From positions 113,986-177,985 of the forward strand of contig NZ_FQVJ01000004.1 of assembly GCF_900129125.1 (NCBI RefSeq): a DNA stretch of 64,000 nt, written 5' to 3'. This document shows, one piece after another, positions 8,834-16,551 of the stretch. Origin of the DNA: Acidocella aminolytica 101 = DSM 11237 (GTDB taxonomy: Bacteria; Pseudomonadota; Alphaproteobacteria; Acetobacterales; Acetobacteraceae). Each line of letters starts with the position of its first letter. Position 1 is the stretch's first letter. The notes under the pieces were generated by a model, which made no database searches, was not told the DNA's origin, and was given only the letters and a program-made list of their open reading frames with translations. A program made the position numbers and the translations under genes.

Positions 8834-11431
8834 TCACTCCGCCGCCTGCGCGGCTTCCAGGAAGTCCTGCGCGAAACGTTGCAGCACCCCGCCGGCATCG
8901 TAAATCGAGACTTCCTCCGCAGTATCCAAACGGCAGATCACGGGCACACGCGTCTCATCGCCATCCTTGCGGTGAATCACCAAAGTCAGTTCCGCGCTCG
9001 GCTTGCGCTCGCCCAGCACGTCATAGGTCTCAGTACCATCCAGCCCTAGCGTCAGGCGGGTGGTGCCGGGTTTGAACTCCAGCGGCAGTACCCCCATGCC
9101 GATCAGATTGGTACGGTGGATTCGCTCGAACCCTTCCGCCACAATCGCCTCCACCCCTGCTAGGCGCACGCCCTTCGCCGCCCAATCGCGTGAGGAACCC
9201 TGCCCATAATCCGCGCCCGCGACGATAATCAACGGCTGACGGCGGTTCATGTAGATCTCAATCGCCTCCCACATCCGCGTCACCTGCCCTTCCGGCTCCA
9301 CACGGGCCAGCGAGCCTTTGCGTACGCTGCCATCCTCATTGCGCACCATCTCGTTCAGTAGCGTGGGGTTGGCGAACGTGGCGCGCTGTGCGGTCAGATG
9401 ATCCCCGCGATGCGTCGCGTAAGAATTAAAATCTTCTTCCGGCAAGCCCATCCTCGCCAAATACTCACCCGCCGCCGAACTCGGCAGAATCGCATTTGAG
9501 GGCGAAAGATGGTCGGTAGTGATATTATCCCCCAGCACCGCCAGAGGACGCATGGCCTTCAGCGTGCGCTCCCCGGCCAACGCCCCCTCCCAATAAGGCG
9601 GGCGGCGGATATATGTGCTTTGCGGTCGCCACGGATAAAGCGGGCTCACCTTCTGCCGCGTCGCACGCTGGCCAAACATCGGCTCATACACATTGCGGAA
9701 CTGCTCCGGCTTCACCGAGGCCGTGACCACCGCGTCAATTTCCTCATCCGAGGGCCAGATATCCTTGAGCCGGATTTCCTTGCCGTTCGTATCATGCCCC
9801 AGCACATCGCGCCCGATATCAAACCGGATCGTCCCCGCAATGGCATAGGCCACCACCAAAGGCGGCGATGCCAGGAAGGCCTGTTTCGCATACGGATGGA
9901 TCCGCCCATCGAAATTCCGGTTTCCTGACAGCACGGCGGTTGCGTAGAGATCCCGGTCAATAATCTCCTGTTGGATCTTCGGGTCCAGCGCGCCAGACAT
10001 GCCATTGCAGGTTGTGCAGGCAAAAGCGACAATGCCAAAGCCGAGCTTTTCCAACTCCGCCGTCAGCCCGGCCTCATTCAGATACAACGCCACCGCCTTA
10101 GAGCCCGGCGCCAGCGAGGATTTTACCCACGGCTTACGCACCAGCCCGGCGCGATTGGCATTGCGCGCCAGTAGCCCGGCGGCAATCACGTTGCGCGGGT
10201 TGGAGGTGTTAGTGCAGCTGGTAATCGCCGCGATAATCACCGCCCCATCCGGCATCTTCCCCGGCTCCTCCTTCCAAGGTGCCGCCACGCCTCGCGCGGC
10301 AAGATCGGCAACCGGTAAACGCTTGTGCGGGTTGGAAGGCCCGGCCAGCGTACGCACCACGGAGGAAAGATCAAAACTCAACACACGCTCGTAACGGGCT
10401 TTCGTCAGCATATCCGCCCATAGCCCAGCGGCGCGGGCATAATCCTCCACCAACTTCACATGCGCCACCTCACGGCCAGTGAGACGCAGATAATCAATGG
10501 TCTGCTCATCAATGGCGAACATCGCCGCCGTGGCCCCATATTCCGGCGCCATGTTGGAGATGGTGGCCCGGTCGCCGACTGTCAGGCTGCGCGCGCCCTC
10601 TGCATAAAACTCAAGATACGCGCCCACAACTTTCTCACGACGCAAGAATTCCGTCAGGCTCAATACAATATCCGTGGCGGTAATGCCCGGCTGACGCCGC
10701 CCAGTCAGCTCCACCCCCACAATATCCGGCAACCGCATCCAGGAGGCGCGGCCCAGCATCACATTCTCGGCTTCCAGCCCGCCCACGCCAACGGCAATCA
10801 CGCCCAGCGCATCCACATGCGGCGTATGGCTGTCCGTGCCCACCAGCGTATCCGGGAAGGCCACGCCGTTCGTCAGCTGAATCACAGGCGAAAGCCGTTC
10901 CAGATTAATCTGATGCATGATGCCATTACCCGCGGGCACAACATCGATATTGTCGAACGCTTCTTTCGTCCAGTTGATGAAATGAAAGCGGTCTTCATTT
11001 CGCCGGTCCTCAATGACCCGATTCAGCGCGAAGGCGTTCTTCTCGAACCCCGCATGTTCCACGGCCAGCGAGTGATCCACAACCAATTGCACCGGCACAA
11101 CCGGATTCACCTTGGCCGGATCACCGCCTTTCTCGGCAATGGCATCACGCAGCCCAGCCAGGTCGACCAGCGCCGTCTGGCCCAGAATGTCATGGCAGAC
11201 CACCCGTGCCGGATACCATGGAAAATCCAGATTGCGCTTACGTTCAATCAACTGTTTCAGCGCATCATTCAAAAGTGCCTGCTCGCAGCGCCGAATCAGG
11301 TTTTCAGCCAGTACGCGAGACGTATAAGGTAGCGTCTCATACGCACCGGGAGAAATCGCCTCTACCGCCGCGCGCGCGTCGAAATAATCAACGCCCGCAT
11401 CGTTCAGAGGCTTGCGGAATTTCGTGTTCAT
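8834..11431 (-). CDS. acnD: Fe/S-dependent 2-methylisocitrate dehydratase AcnD (aconitase family)
   Basis: 865 residues. Cluster-binding segments S-C-T-N-T-S-N-P and C-T-T-C-N-G-M-S-G supply the three cysteines of the aconitase [4Fe-4S] cluster. A C-terminal swivel domain carries A-G-A-D-Y-G-Q-G-S-S-R-D-W-A. The neighbouring prpF separates AcnD from ordinary AcnA/aconitase, because AcnD makes the trans product that PrpF must isomerise. The ATG overlaps the gntR stop by four bases. No prpB (methylisocitrate lyase) or prpC (methylcitrate synthase) is in this window, so the pathway must be completed elsewhere. Confidence 0.92.
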   Translation of the reverse strand: MNTKFRKPLNDAGVDYFDARAAVEAISPGAYETLPYTSRVLAENLIRRCEQALLNDALKQLIERKRNLDFPWYPARVVCHDILGQTALVDLAGLRDAIAEKGGDPAKVNPVVPVQLVVDHSLAVEHAGFEKNAFALNRVIEDRRNEDRFHFINWTKEAFDNIDVVPAGNGIMHQINLERLSPVIQLTNGVAFPDTLVGTDSHTPHVDALGVIAVGVGGLEAENVMLGRASWMRLPDIVGVELTGRRQPGITATDIVLSLTEFLRREKVVGAYLEFYAEGARSLTVGDRATISNMAPEYGATAAMFAIDEQTIDYLRLTGREVAHVKLVEDYARAAGLWADMLTKARYERVLSFDLSSVVRTLAGPSNPHKRLPVADLAARGVAAPWKEEPGKMPDGAVIIAAITSCTNTSNPRNVIAAGLLARNANRAGLVRKPWVKSSLAPGSKAVALYLNEAGLTAELEKLGFGIVAFACTTCNGMSGALDPKIQQEIIDRDLYATAVLSGNRNFDGRIHPYAKQAFLASPPLVVAYAIAGTIRFDIGRDVLGHDTNGKEIRLKDIWPSDEEIDAVVTASVKPEQFRNVYEPMFGQRATRQKVSPLYPWRPQSTYIRRPPYWEGALAGERTLKAMRPLAVLGDNITTDHLSPSNAILPSSAAGEYLARMGLPEEDFNSYATHRGDHLTAQRATFANPTLLNEMVRNEDGSVRKGSLARVEPEGQVTRMWEAIEIYMNRRQPLIIVAGADYGQGSSRDWAAKGVRLAGVEAIVAEGFERIHRTNLIGMGVLPLEFKPGTTRLTLGLDGTETYDVLGERKPSAELTLVIHRKDGDETRVPVICRLDTAEEVSIYDAGGVLQRFAQDFLEAAQAAE

Positions 11432-12108
11432 GCTTTCGTTTCCTGCAAATTTTGACGTTCGATATTCAACCGCGAAGTACGGATATGGCGGCGCATCAAC
11501 AGCTCCGCCAACTCACCATCACCATCCGAGATAGCATCCAGAATTCTATGATGTTCCGCGAACGCCTGGGCCGGACGGTTGGGCGTCGCGGAATATTGAA
11601 TCCGGTACATACGCGCGAGTTGGTAAAGCTCATCGCATAACAGGCGGAACAGCATGGCGTTCCCGCAGGCTTTGACGATCCTGTAATGAAAATCGAAATC
11701 GCCTTCCTGCTGATAATAACCCCGCCCGGCCTGGAAGGCTTCATCCTGCTCATGCGCCCGCAGCACCGCGCGCAAGGCATCCACCTCCGCCGGGCTCATA
11801 TGTTCAGCAGCCAGGCGACAGGCCAGCCCCTCCAACGATTCCCGTATCTGGTAAAGCTCATTCAGTTCCTCACGGCTCAAAGAAACAACCCGCGCCCCCA
11901 CATGCGGCACCCGCACCAAGAGCTTCTGGCCTTCGAGCCTGTGCAACGCCTCACGTAACGGCCCCCGGCTGATCCCATAAGCCCGTGCCAGTTCAGGCTC
12001 GGAAATCTTGGCACCAGGCGCAATCTCCCCTTTCACGATCGCGGCCTGAAGCTGCCGCAGCACTTGCTCGGTAAGGGTTTCACTCTCAGGCGGCAGGGAC
12101 GCTATCAT
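11428..12108 (-). CDS. GntR/FadR-family transcriptional regulator of the methylcitrate genes
   Basis: 226 residues. An N-terminal winged helix-turn-helix (L-T-E-Q-V-L-R-Q-L-Q ... I-S-E-P-E-L-A-R-A-Y-G-I-S-R-G-P-L-R-E-A-L-H-R-L) is followed by an all-helical FCD effector domain with the conserved D-F-H and C-terminal H-H-R-I/H-I-R-T histidines that usually hold a metal or carboxylate ligand. It heads the acnD-prpF operon and faces two TTGTNNACAA sites, so it probably controls itself and the operon in response to a methylcitrate-cycle intermediate. I prefer the ATG at 12108 over the GTG at 12111. Confidence 0.88.
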   Translation of the reverse strand: MIASLPPESETLTEQVLRQLQAAIVKGEIAPGAKISEPELARAYGISRGPLREALHRLEGQKLLVRVPHVGARVVSLSREELNELYQIRESLEGLACRLAAEHMSPAEVDALRAVLRAHEQDEAFQAGRGYYQQEGDFDFHYRIVKACGNAMLFRLLCDELYQLARMYRIQYSATPNRPAQAFAEHHRILDAISDGDGELAELLMRRHIRTSRLNIERQNLQETKA

Positions 12109-12125
12109 CACCGATGACCCTCAAT

Positions 12126-12139
12126 TATTGTTGACAATA
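12126..12139. promoter_or_regulatory. Predicted GntR operator 1
   Basis: TATTGTTGACAATA is a near-perfect palindrome with core TTGT-TG-ACAA (12128-12137). It lies 18 bases upstream of the gntR start, where binding would block transcription. The core matches operator 2. Confidence 0.6.
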
Positions 12140-12190
12140 ACCTATAAAATAACTTTTTTCGCAGCAAAAAAATGAGCTATATTTGTTATA

Positions 12191-12200
12191 TTGTCAACAA
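12191..12200. promoter_or_regulatory. Predicted GntR operator 2
   Basis: TTGTCAACAA repeats the TTGTNNACAA core of operator 1. The centres are 63 bp apart, six helical turns, so both sites face the same side of DNA. The stretch between them is strongly AT-rich and likely holds the gntR-acnD-prpF promoter. Confidence 0.6.
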
Positions 12201-12303
12201 CCATATAAAGTCAGAAATTTCTCTCGCGCCGCAAACGCACAAAAAAACCCACGGCCTAAGAACCGGAGCTTGCGCAAAGAACATCGATTTTCAGAAAATA
12301 TAA

Positions 12304-12396
12304 TGGCGGAGGAGATGGGATTCGAACCCACGATACGCCTTGACAGCGTATAACGGTTTAGCAAACCGCCGCCTTCAGCCTCTCGGCCACCCCTCC
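12304..12396 (-). tRNA. tRNA-Ser (GCT anticodon)
   Basis: On the minus strand the gene runs from GGAGGGG (12396) to an encoded CCA (12306-12304). The acceptor pairs with CTCCTCC (one wobble). A long variable arm, TTATACGCTGTCAAGGCGTA, marks a class-II tRNA. The anticodon loop sits in CGGTTT-GCT-AAACCG with the anticodon at 12362-12360. The T-arm reads GTGGGTTCGAATCCCAT. Confidence 0.95.
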
Positions 12397-12585
12397 GCAG
12401 CAGGTTTCCACTACACGTGGAATCGCCGCTGTTTGCTCATAATGGTCAGCCGCGCGAAGGTAAAGCCCAAAGGCGGCAATAATCGTTCATAATAGCTATA
12501 ACCGGCCCGTCATCCGGTCAAACTCCCAAAAATGTCCACCAACCAACTGACAAACAACATTTTTCTAGAAACCAAGCCCACGTCA

Positions 12586-12619
12586 TGCTGCAACGCAAAA
12601 TTTCTCTTGCAGTGCAGCA
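12586..12619 (+). promoter_or_regulatory. Inverted TGCTGCA/TGCAGCA motif at the small-RNA promoter
   Basis: TGCTGCAA (12586-12593) and TTGCAGTGCAGCA (12607-12619) are TGC-rich inverted elements overlapping the -35 box. Similar TGC-rich sites are bound by PHB regulators of the PhaR family in other alphaproteobacteria; that link is inference. Confidence 0.4.
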
Positions 12620-12635
12620 TTATTTGCGGTATAAA
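12607..12635 (+). promoter_or_regulatory. Promoter of the predicted small RNA
   Basis: TTGCAG (12607-12612), a 17-base spacer and TATAAA (12630-12635) form a good sigma-70 promoter. No protein gene follows on this strand, only the hairpin-terminator unit. Expected start is near A12642. Confidence 0.7.
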
Positions 12636-12641
12636 CCTCCT

Positions 12642-12719
12642 ACAGGGTGAGTTTCTCCCCTGTTTCTTGGACGTTTCCTCCCTAAACTTGGCGGTGCATC
12701 ATTGCACCGCCTTTTTTTT
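12642..12719 (+). ncRNA. Predicted trans-acting small RNA, MmgR/alpha-r8-like
   Basis: From the predicted start, a 5' hairpin pairs ACAGGG (12642-12647) with CCCTGT (12658-12663). A single-stranded stretch with TCCTCCC (12676-12682), an anti-Shine-Dalgarno sequence, follows. It ends in a terminator: GGCGGTGCA (12690-12698), loop TCAT, TGCACCGCC (12703-12711) and eight Ts. The length of 77-78 nt, the exposed CCUCC motif and the three-part architecture agree with what I recall of Sinorhizobium MmgR, which limits PHB/phasin accumulation. The family name is inference; the transcription unit is visible in the sequence. The T-run overlaps the stop codon of the convergent amidohydrolase gene. The rest of the 12397-12606 gap shows no gene. 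Confidence 0.65.
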
Positions 12720-13599
12720 ATTCTGCGGCTTCCGCCAAGCCAGGGCCGCGCGCGCCCCAGCTCTGCTCAGTAGCAATCACGCCTTCTAGAAAGCAAGTCA
12801 GTTTCTGCCGAAGCGTCTCAAAGACCGGCTTACGGGTGAACTGACGCTCGTTCATATAAAGACCCCGCGCCAGTTCAATCTGCATGACCTGCACCCCTTC
12901 ATGCGGATTGCCATAATGGCGGGTGATGAACCCCCCGGCATAAGGGTCATTCCGGCGGACGGAAAAACCAAGCCGCCCAAACCCCGCCGCGATATGATTG
13001 GACCAGGCCGGCAAACAGCTCGTGCCATGACCATCTCCCAGAACAACATCGGGCCGCCCGCCCAACCGAGACAATGGCGTCGGCATGGAGTGGCAATCCA
13101 GCACTAGGCAATGCCCAAACCGCGCCAGATTATCGTCAATCAACTTCGCCAGCGCCTCATGAAACGGCAGCCAGCATTGTTCCACCCGCGCCTGCGCCTC
13201 CTGGAAGCTCAGCTTACGAGTATAAATCGGCTCTCCTGCCCCCACAATGCGCGCCAGCGTACCCAGCCCCGCCGCCACACGCGGGCTGGTGGTATTCACA
13301 TAATCAGGCAGATGGTCTGTGAACATTGCCGGATCAAGCTCCCACGGCTCCCGGTTCACATCGCACCAAGCCCGGGGAAACTGCGCTGCCAGCAATGGCA
13401 GGCCCAAATCAGGCGCCATCTCGAACAGCTCATCAACAAACGCATCCTCCGAGCCACGGATACTCAGCGAATCCAGCCGTGAAGATTCAAGAAATTCACG
13501 CGAATACCGGCTTCCCGAATGGGGTGAGGTTAGCACGATACCCGCCACGGGCCGCTCGGGCAGACGCAATGTGATGGGCGGAAATTCCATGAGCTTCAT
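12718..13599 (-). CDS. N-formylglutamate amidohydrolase family protein
   Basis: About 293 residues. Family signatures are S-P-H-S-G near the N-terminus, R-G-S-E-D-A-F-V-D-E-L, W-C-D-V-N-R, L-D-C-H-S-M-P and G-D-G-H-G. The His/Asp/Glu set binds zinc in this amidohydrolase fold. The characterised member releases formate from N-formylglutamate at the end of histidine degradation, but many homologues have other roles and no hut genes are near, so substrate is open. Start choice among TTG 13605, ATG 13599 and ATG 13590 is uncertain, with no ribosome-binding site at ideal spacing. Confidence 0.8.
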   Translation of the reverse strand: MKLMEFPPITLRLPERPVAGIVLTSPHSGSRYSREFLESSRLDSLSIRGSEDAFVDELFEMAPDLGLPLLAAQFPRAWCDVNREPWELDPAMFTDHLPDYVNTTSPRVAAGLGTLARIVGAGEPIYTRKLSFQEAQARVEQCWLPFHEALAKLIDDNLARFGHCLVLDCHSMPTPLSRLGGRPDVVLGDGHGTSCLPAWSNHIAAGFGRLGFSVRRNDPYAGGFITRHYGNPHEGVQVMQIELARGLYMNERQFTRKPVFETLRQKLTCFLEGVIATEQSWGARGPGLAEAAE

Positions 13600-13606
13600 A
13601 TTCAAC

Positions 13607-13859
13607 CAGCATGACGTCCTCCCGGCAAGGGAAACGATGCGTCACGGCACCGCCTGCCGCGCGAATAAAGGCTGCCCCGGGCGGCGCACTATCTCCCCCA
13701 TGGCTCGGCGCCAGCGTGCAGGCAACCAACCCAAACGCCCCCGGGCGCTTCCCGCCAGCACCAGAACCTCCGGCCAGGGCACCAACGGGCAGATGGTGCA
13801 CCAAGGCCAACGCCGCCAGCCGTCCGCCAGTCAGCAATTCACGACAATACTGAGAGTAT
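13607..13859 (-). other. Unassigned, possibly decayed coding patch
   Basis: Between the amidohydrolase start and a small upstream ORF, two minus-strand frames look partly protein-like, but neither has a good start together with a full frame. One contains PWCTICPLVPWPEVLVLAGS and ends at a TGA near 13640. The other is a long Gly/Ala-rich frame running past 13605. This may be the remnant of one or two genes. I do not recognise a family. Confidence 0.25.
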
Positions 13860-14027
13860 TCACCCCGGCATACCTGGAAACACCTGTCCGCTGGCCGTAG
13901 GCAGAGGGTTGACCAGCCGATACAGCGCCAAAAGCGGCGCCAGCACGGCAAAGCCCGCCGCGCGCTCCGCCAGCACGGTCACAAAATTCCGGTCCGCCCC
14001 CCGCGCCGCGTCGCGTGCCAAACCCAT
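13860..14027 (-). CDS. Small hypothetical protein (55 aa)
   Basis: ATG at 14027 is preceded by an unusually strong ribosome-binding site, GGGAGGAGGG, four bases or so away. The product starts MGLARDAARGADRNFVTVLA and has a hydrophobic centre (about residues 25-39, FAVLAPLLALYRLV), which could be one membrane helix. Codon third positions are GC-rich like neighbouring genes. It ends right where the unassigned patch begins, so it may be the N-terminal piece of a broken larger gene. I do not recognise it. Confidence 0.4.
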   Translation of the reverse strand: MGLARDAARGADRNFVTVLAERAAGFAVLAPLLALYRLVNPLPTASGQVFPGMPG

Positions 14028-14079
14028 TCCCTCCTCCCAGAAGCGAGACCAGACAAAACAACTTTAAGTTACCAGAAAG

Positions 14080-15300
14080 TCACAAACTTAACCACAGACC
14101 ACACAGCGCCAGCCCCAAGGCGGGCGGCATCATCACCGCTCCCAGCGCCAGAAACCGCCAGCCATTCATTTCGTAGCCATGGCGACGCAACGCATTCAGC
14201 CACAAAATCGTCGCCAGAGAGCCGGTTACCGAAAGGTTCGGACCCAAATCCACGCCCACCAGCGCCGCCGCCTTCACGCCAGGCGCCGCGCCCGCGAATA
14301 AATGCGCCGCCAGCAGCCCCACCGGCAGATTATTGGCAATATTGCTGAACAGCGCCAACCCGGCGGCCACCGGCACCAAGCCAGAGCCCGCCCATGTGGC
14401 CAACTCCCGCGCCAGCCCGGCTTTGTCCAGCGCTGCGACCATGATAAACAGCCCCGCCACCATCGGCAGCACACTCCAGGACACACCACGCACCACCTGC
14501 CATGGCGGGTGCCGCGCCACAATGCCCACCAGCGCTACGCAGGCCACGCCAAGTGCGCAGGTCAACAGCCCCAACGGCCAGCCCAGCGCCGCCCCCAAGA
14601 CCAGCAGTACCGCCGCCCCGCCCAACCCGGCCAGCGTCCAACGCCCGCCCAGGCTCAAAGCTGGAATAGCCCCGGGCACGCGCGGCGCCGCCCGCAAATG
14701 CCGCCTCTGGGTCAGCCACAACCCGACATAGGTCGCCAAAATCGCCATCACCGAGGCCAACCCAAACAGATGAAGCCACACCCCAAGCCGGGGCATCTGC
14801 CCATCAAACAGCACCAGATTGGCCGGGTTTGAAATTGGCAATAGAAACGACGCCGCATTCGCGACAAAAGCGCAGATCAGCAGATGCGGCAGAGGTTCCG
14901 CCACACCGGCGGCCTCAGCCATGGCGACCACGGCGGGGGTGAACACCACGGCGGTCGCATCGTTGGAAAGCAGCGCCGTAATCCCCACCGCCAGCCCATA
15001 TACCAGCGTGAACAACCGCCAAGCCGAGCCTCCCGCCCGCCGCGCCAGATGAGCCGCCGCCCAGGCGAACACGCCCTGCAGCAACGCCAGTTCCGCCAGC
15101 AGCATCATACCGACCAGGAACAGATACACCTCCGTCCCCTGCCCCGCCGCACGCCAGGCCACCAGCGGGCTTATCACCCCGGCCAACACCAGCACTCCAG
15201 CCCCTGCCAGAGCAGGCACAGCCTCTTTCACCCCAAACGGGCGGATCATCATGCCAACAAGGCTGGCCGCAACCATCAGCAGGATGGCGGCCTGGCTCAT
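14080..15300 (-). CDS. ArsB-family anion (arsenite) efflux permease
   Basis: 406 residues, about 11 hydrophobic segments. Diagnostic stretches of the ArsB/ion-transporter superfamily are L-L-S-N-D-A-T-A-V-V-F-T-P, I-S-N-P-A-N-L-V and F-S-N-I-A-N-N-L-P-V-G-L-L. ArsB exports arsenite or antimonite across the inner membrane, sometimes with the ATPase ArsA. No arsR, arsC or arsA is beside it, so the substrate is not assured. The start at 15300 overlaps the stop of the MFS gene (ATGA). A longer frame upstream is a shadow of that gene. Confidence 0.75.
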   Translation of the reverse strand: MSQAAILLMVAASLVGMMIRPFGVKEAVPALAGAGVLVLAGVISPLVAWRAAGQGTEVYLFLVGMMLLAELALLQGVFAWAAAHLARRAGGSAWRLFTLVYGLAVGITALLSNDATAVVFTPAVVAMAEAAGVAEPLPHLLICAFVANAASFLLPISNPANLVLFDGQMPRLGVWLHLFGLASVMAILATYVGLWLTQRRHLRAAPRVPGAIPALSLGGRWTLAGLGGAAVLLVLGAALGWPLGLLTCALGVACVALVGIVARHPPWQVVRGVSWSVLPMVAGLFIMVAALDKAGLARELATWAGSGLVPVAAGLALFSNIANNLPVGLLAAHLFAGAAPGVKAAALVGVDLGPNLSVTGSLATILWLNALRRHGYEMNGWRFLALGAVMMPPALGLALCGLWLSL

Positions 15301-16463
15301 GCCTGCCGGGCAAAACTGAAATAAACCAACGCCAGCAACGGCAGCGCGCCACCCAGCACGCACAACCCATTCCATCCCGCCTCGGTCAATAATAGCCCGG
15401 TCACCGCCGACCCCGCAGCCCCACCGAGAAAGAAGATCGCCATAAAAATCCCGTTCATGCGTGACCGAAGTTCCGGCGCCAGAATGTAAATGGAGCGCTG
15501 GCTCAACACTAGATTGGTCTGCACCGCCGAATCCAGCACAATCCCCGCGAATGCCAGCACCACCACCGCGTGCAGTTCCGCCCCCAGCGCCGCGATGCCA
15601 AACGCCACCACCACGCCGCACAGCGCACCAATCGTCCCCGCCTTGGTATGGCCGCGATCCGCCAGATGCCCCGCCGCCGGAGCCACAAACGCCCCCGCCG
15701 CGCCCGCCAGCGCAAACACGGCAATACCGCGCTGAGTGAACCCGAATTCCTGCGCCAGCAGCAACGGCGCCCCGGTCCAGAACAGCGAGAACCCGGCAAA
15801 ACACGCCGCCTGATAAGCCGCCCTTTGGCGCAGCACTGCAAATTTCACCGGCAAGATGAACACCGAGCACAGTAGCGCGGCATAATGCAGCCGCACCTGC
15901 GGCACCCGGCGCGGCAGCTTATGGCTGAGCAGCCAAGCCAGCCCCGCCATGACCCCGGCGGAGAGAAAAAACACCAGCCTCCAGGACCCAACCGCCGCGA
16001 TCACCGAAGCCACCGGCCGCGAGAGCAGAATGCCAAACAGCAGCCCGCTCATCACCTTGCCCACCACCCGGCCGCGATGGCTTTCGGGCGTGAGATGCGC
16101 CGCCAGCGGAATCAGCATCTGCACCACCACAGAGGTCAGGCCGATCAACGCTGAAACCACGAGCATCACCGGCCCATTCCAGGCCAGCCCGGCCAGCACC
16201 AGCGGCAGAATCGCCGCCAGAATCGTCGCCACCGCCAGCCGGCGATTCTCCACCAAGTCCCCCAACGGGACCAGAAAAATCAGCCCCGCCGCATAGCCAA
16301 GCTGGGTGAGGCTCACAATCAGGCTCTCCGCCCGCGACCCCATATGCAAAGCCGGGCCAATCAGCTCAATCAGCGGTTGGGAGTAATAAATATTCGCGAC
16401 GGCCAAACCGCAGGACGCGGCCAGCAGCCCGACCATTGGCCGGGAAGGTACGGTTTCAGACAT
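15297..16463 (-). CDS. MFS transporter, 12-TM drug/metabolite exporter type
   Basis: About 388 residues starting at ATG 16463, with AGAGGA upstream. An N-terminal segment with N-I-Y-Y-S-Q-P-L and the loop motif P-L-G-D-L-V-E-N-R-R (the G-D-x-x-x-R/K-R-x signature between helices 2 and 3) mark the major facilitator superfamily. A second-half loop reads H-L-A-D-R-G-H. About 12 hydrophobic segments. It resembles the YnfM/arabinose-efflux-like subgroup. Translational coupling to the ArsB-like gene suggests a shared export role. It is transcribed divergently from uppP. Confidence 0.85.
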   Translation of the reverse strand: MSETVPSRPMVGLLAASCGLAVANIYYSQPLIELIGPALHMGSRAESLIVSLTQLGYAAGLIFLVPLGDLVENRRLAVATILAAILPLVLAGLAWNGPVMLVVSALIGLTSVVVQMLIPLAAHLTPESHRGRVVGKVMSGLLFGILLSRPVASVIAAVGSWRLVFFLSAGVMAGLAWLLSHKLPRRVPQVRLHYAALLCSVFILPVKFAVLRQRAAYQAACFAGFSLFWTGAPLLLAQEFGFTQRGIAVFALAGAAGAFVAPAAGHLADRGHTKAGTIGALCGVVVAFGIAALGAELHAVVVLAFAGIVLDSAVQTNLVLSQRSIYILAPELRSRMNGIFMAIFFLGGAAGSAVTGLLLTEAGWNGLCVLGGALPLLALVYFSFARQA

Positions 16464-16551
16464 GATCCTCTGACTTAACGGCGGACAAAATTTCTGCGAA
16501 GCAGCAAATGGGGCGCCCAGGTGCGGCGCGCCATACCCGCTGGGAGGATTT

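Noticed and set aside
13496..13951. Gly/Ala-rich minus-strand frame of 151 codons
   Set aside because: It overlaps the N-terminus of the amidohydrolase gene and the 55-aa frame; no family match that I can see, so listed only as part of an unassigned patch.
14080..15870. 596-residue version of the ArsB-like protein
   Set aside because: The extra 190 residues are Gly/Ala/Arg-rich antisense-like sequence lying inside the MFS gene; the real start is at 15300.
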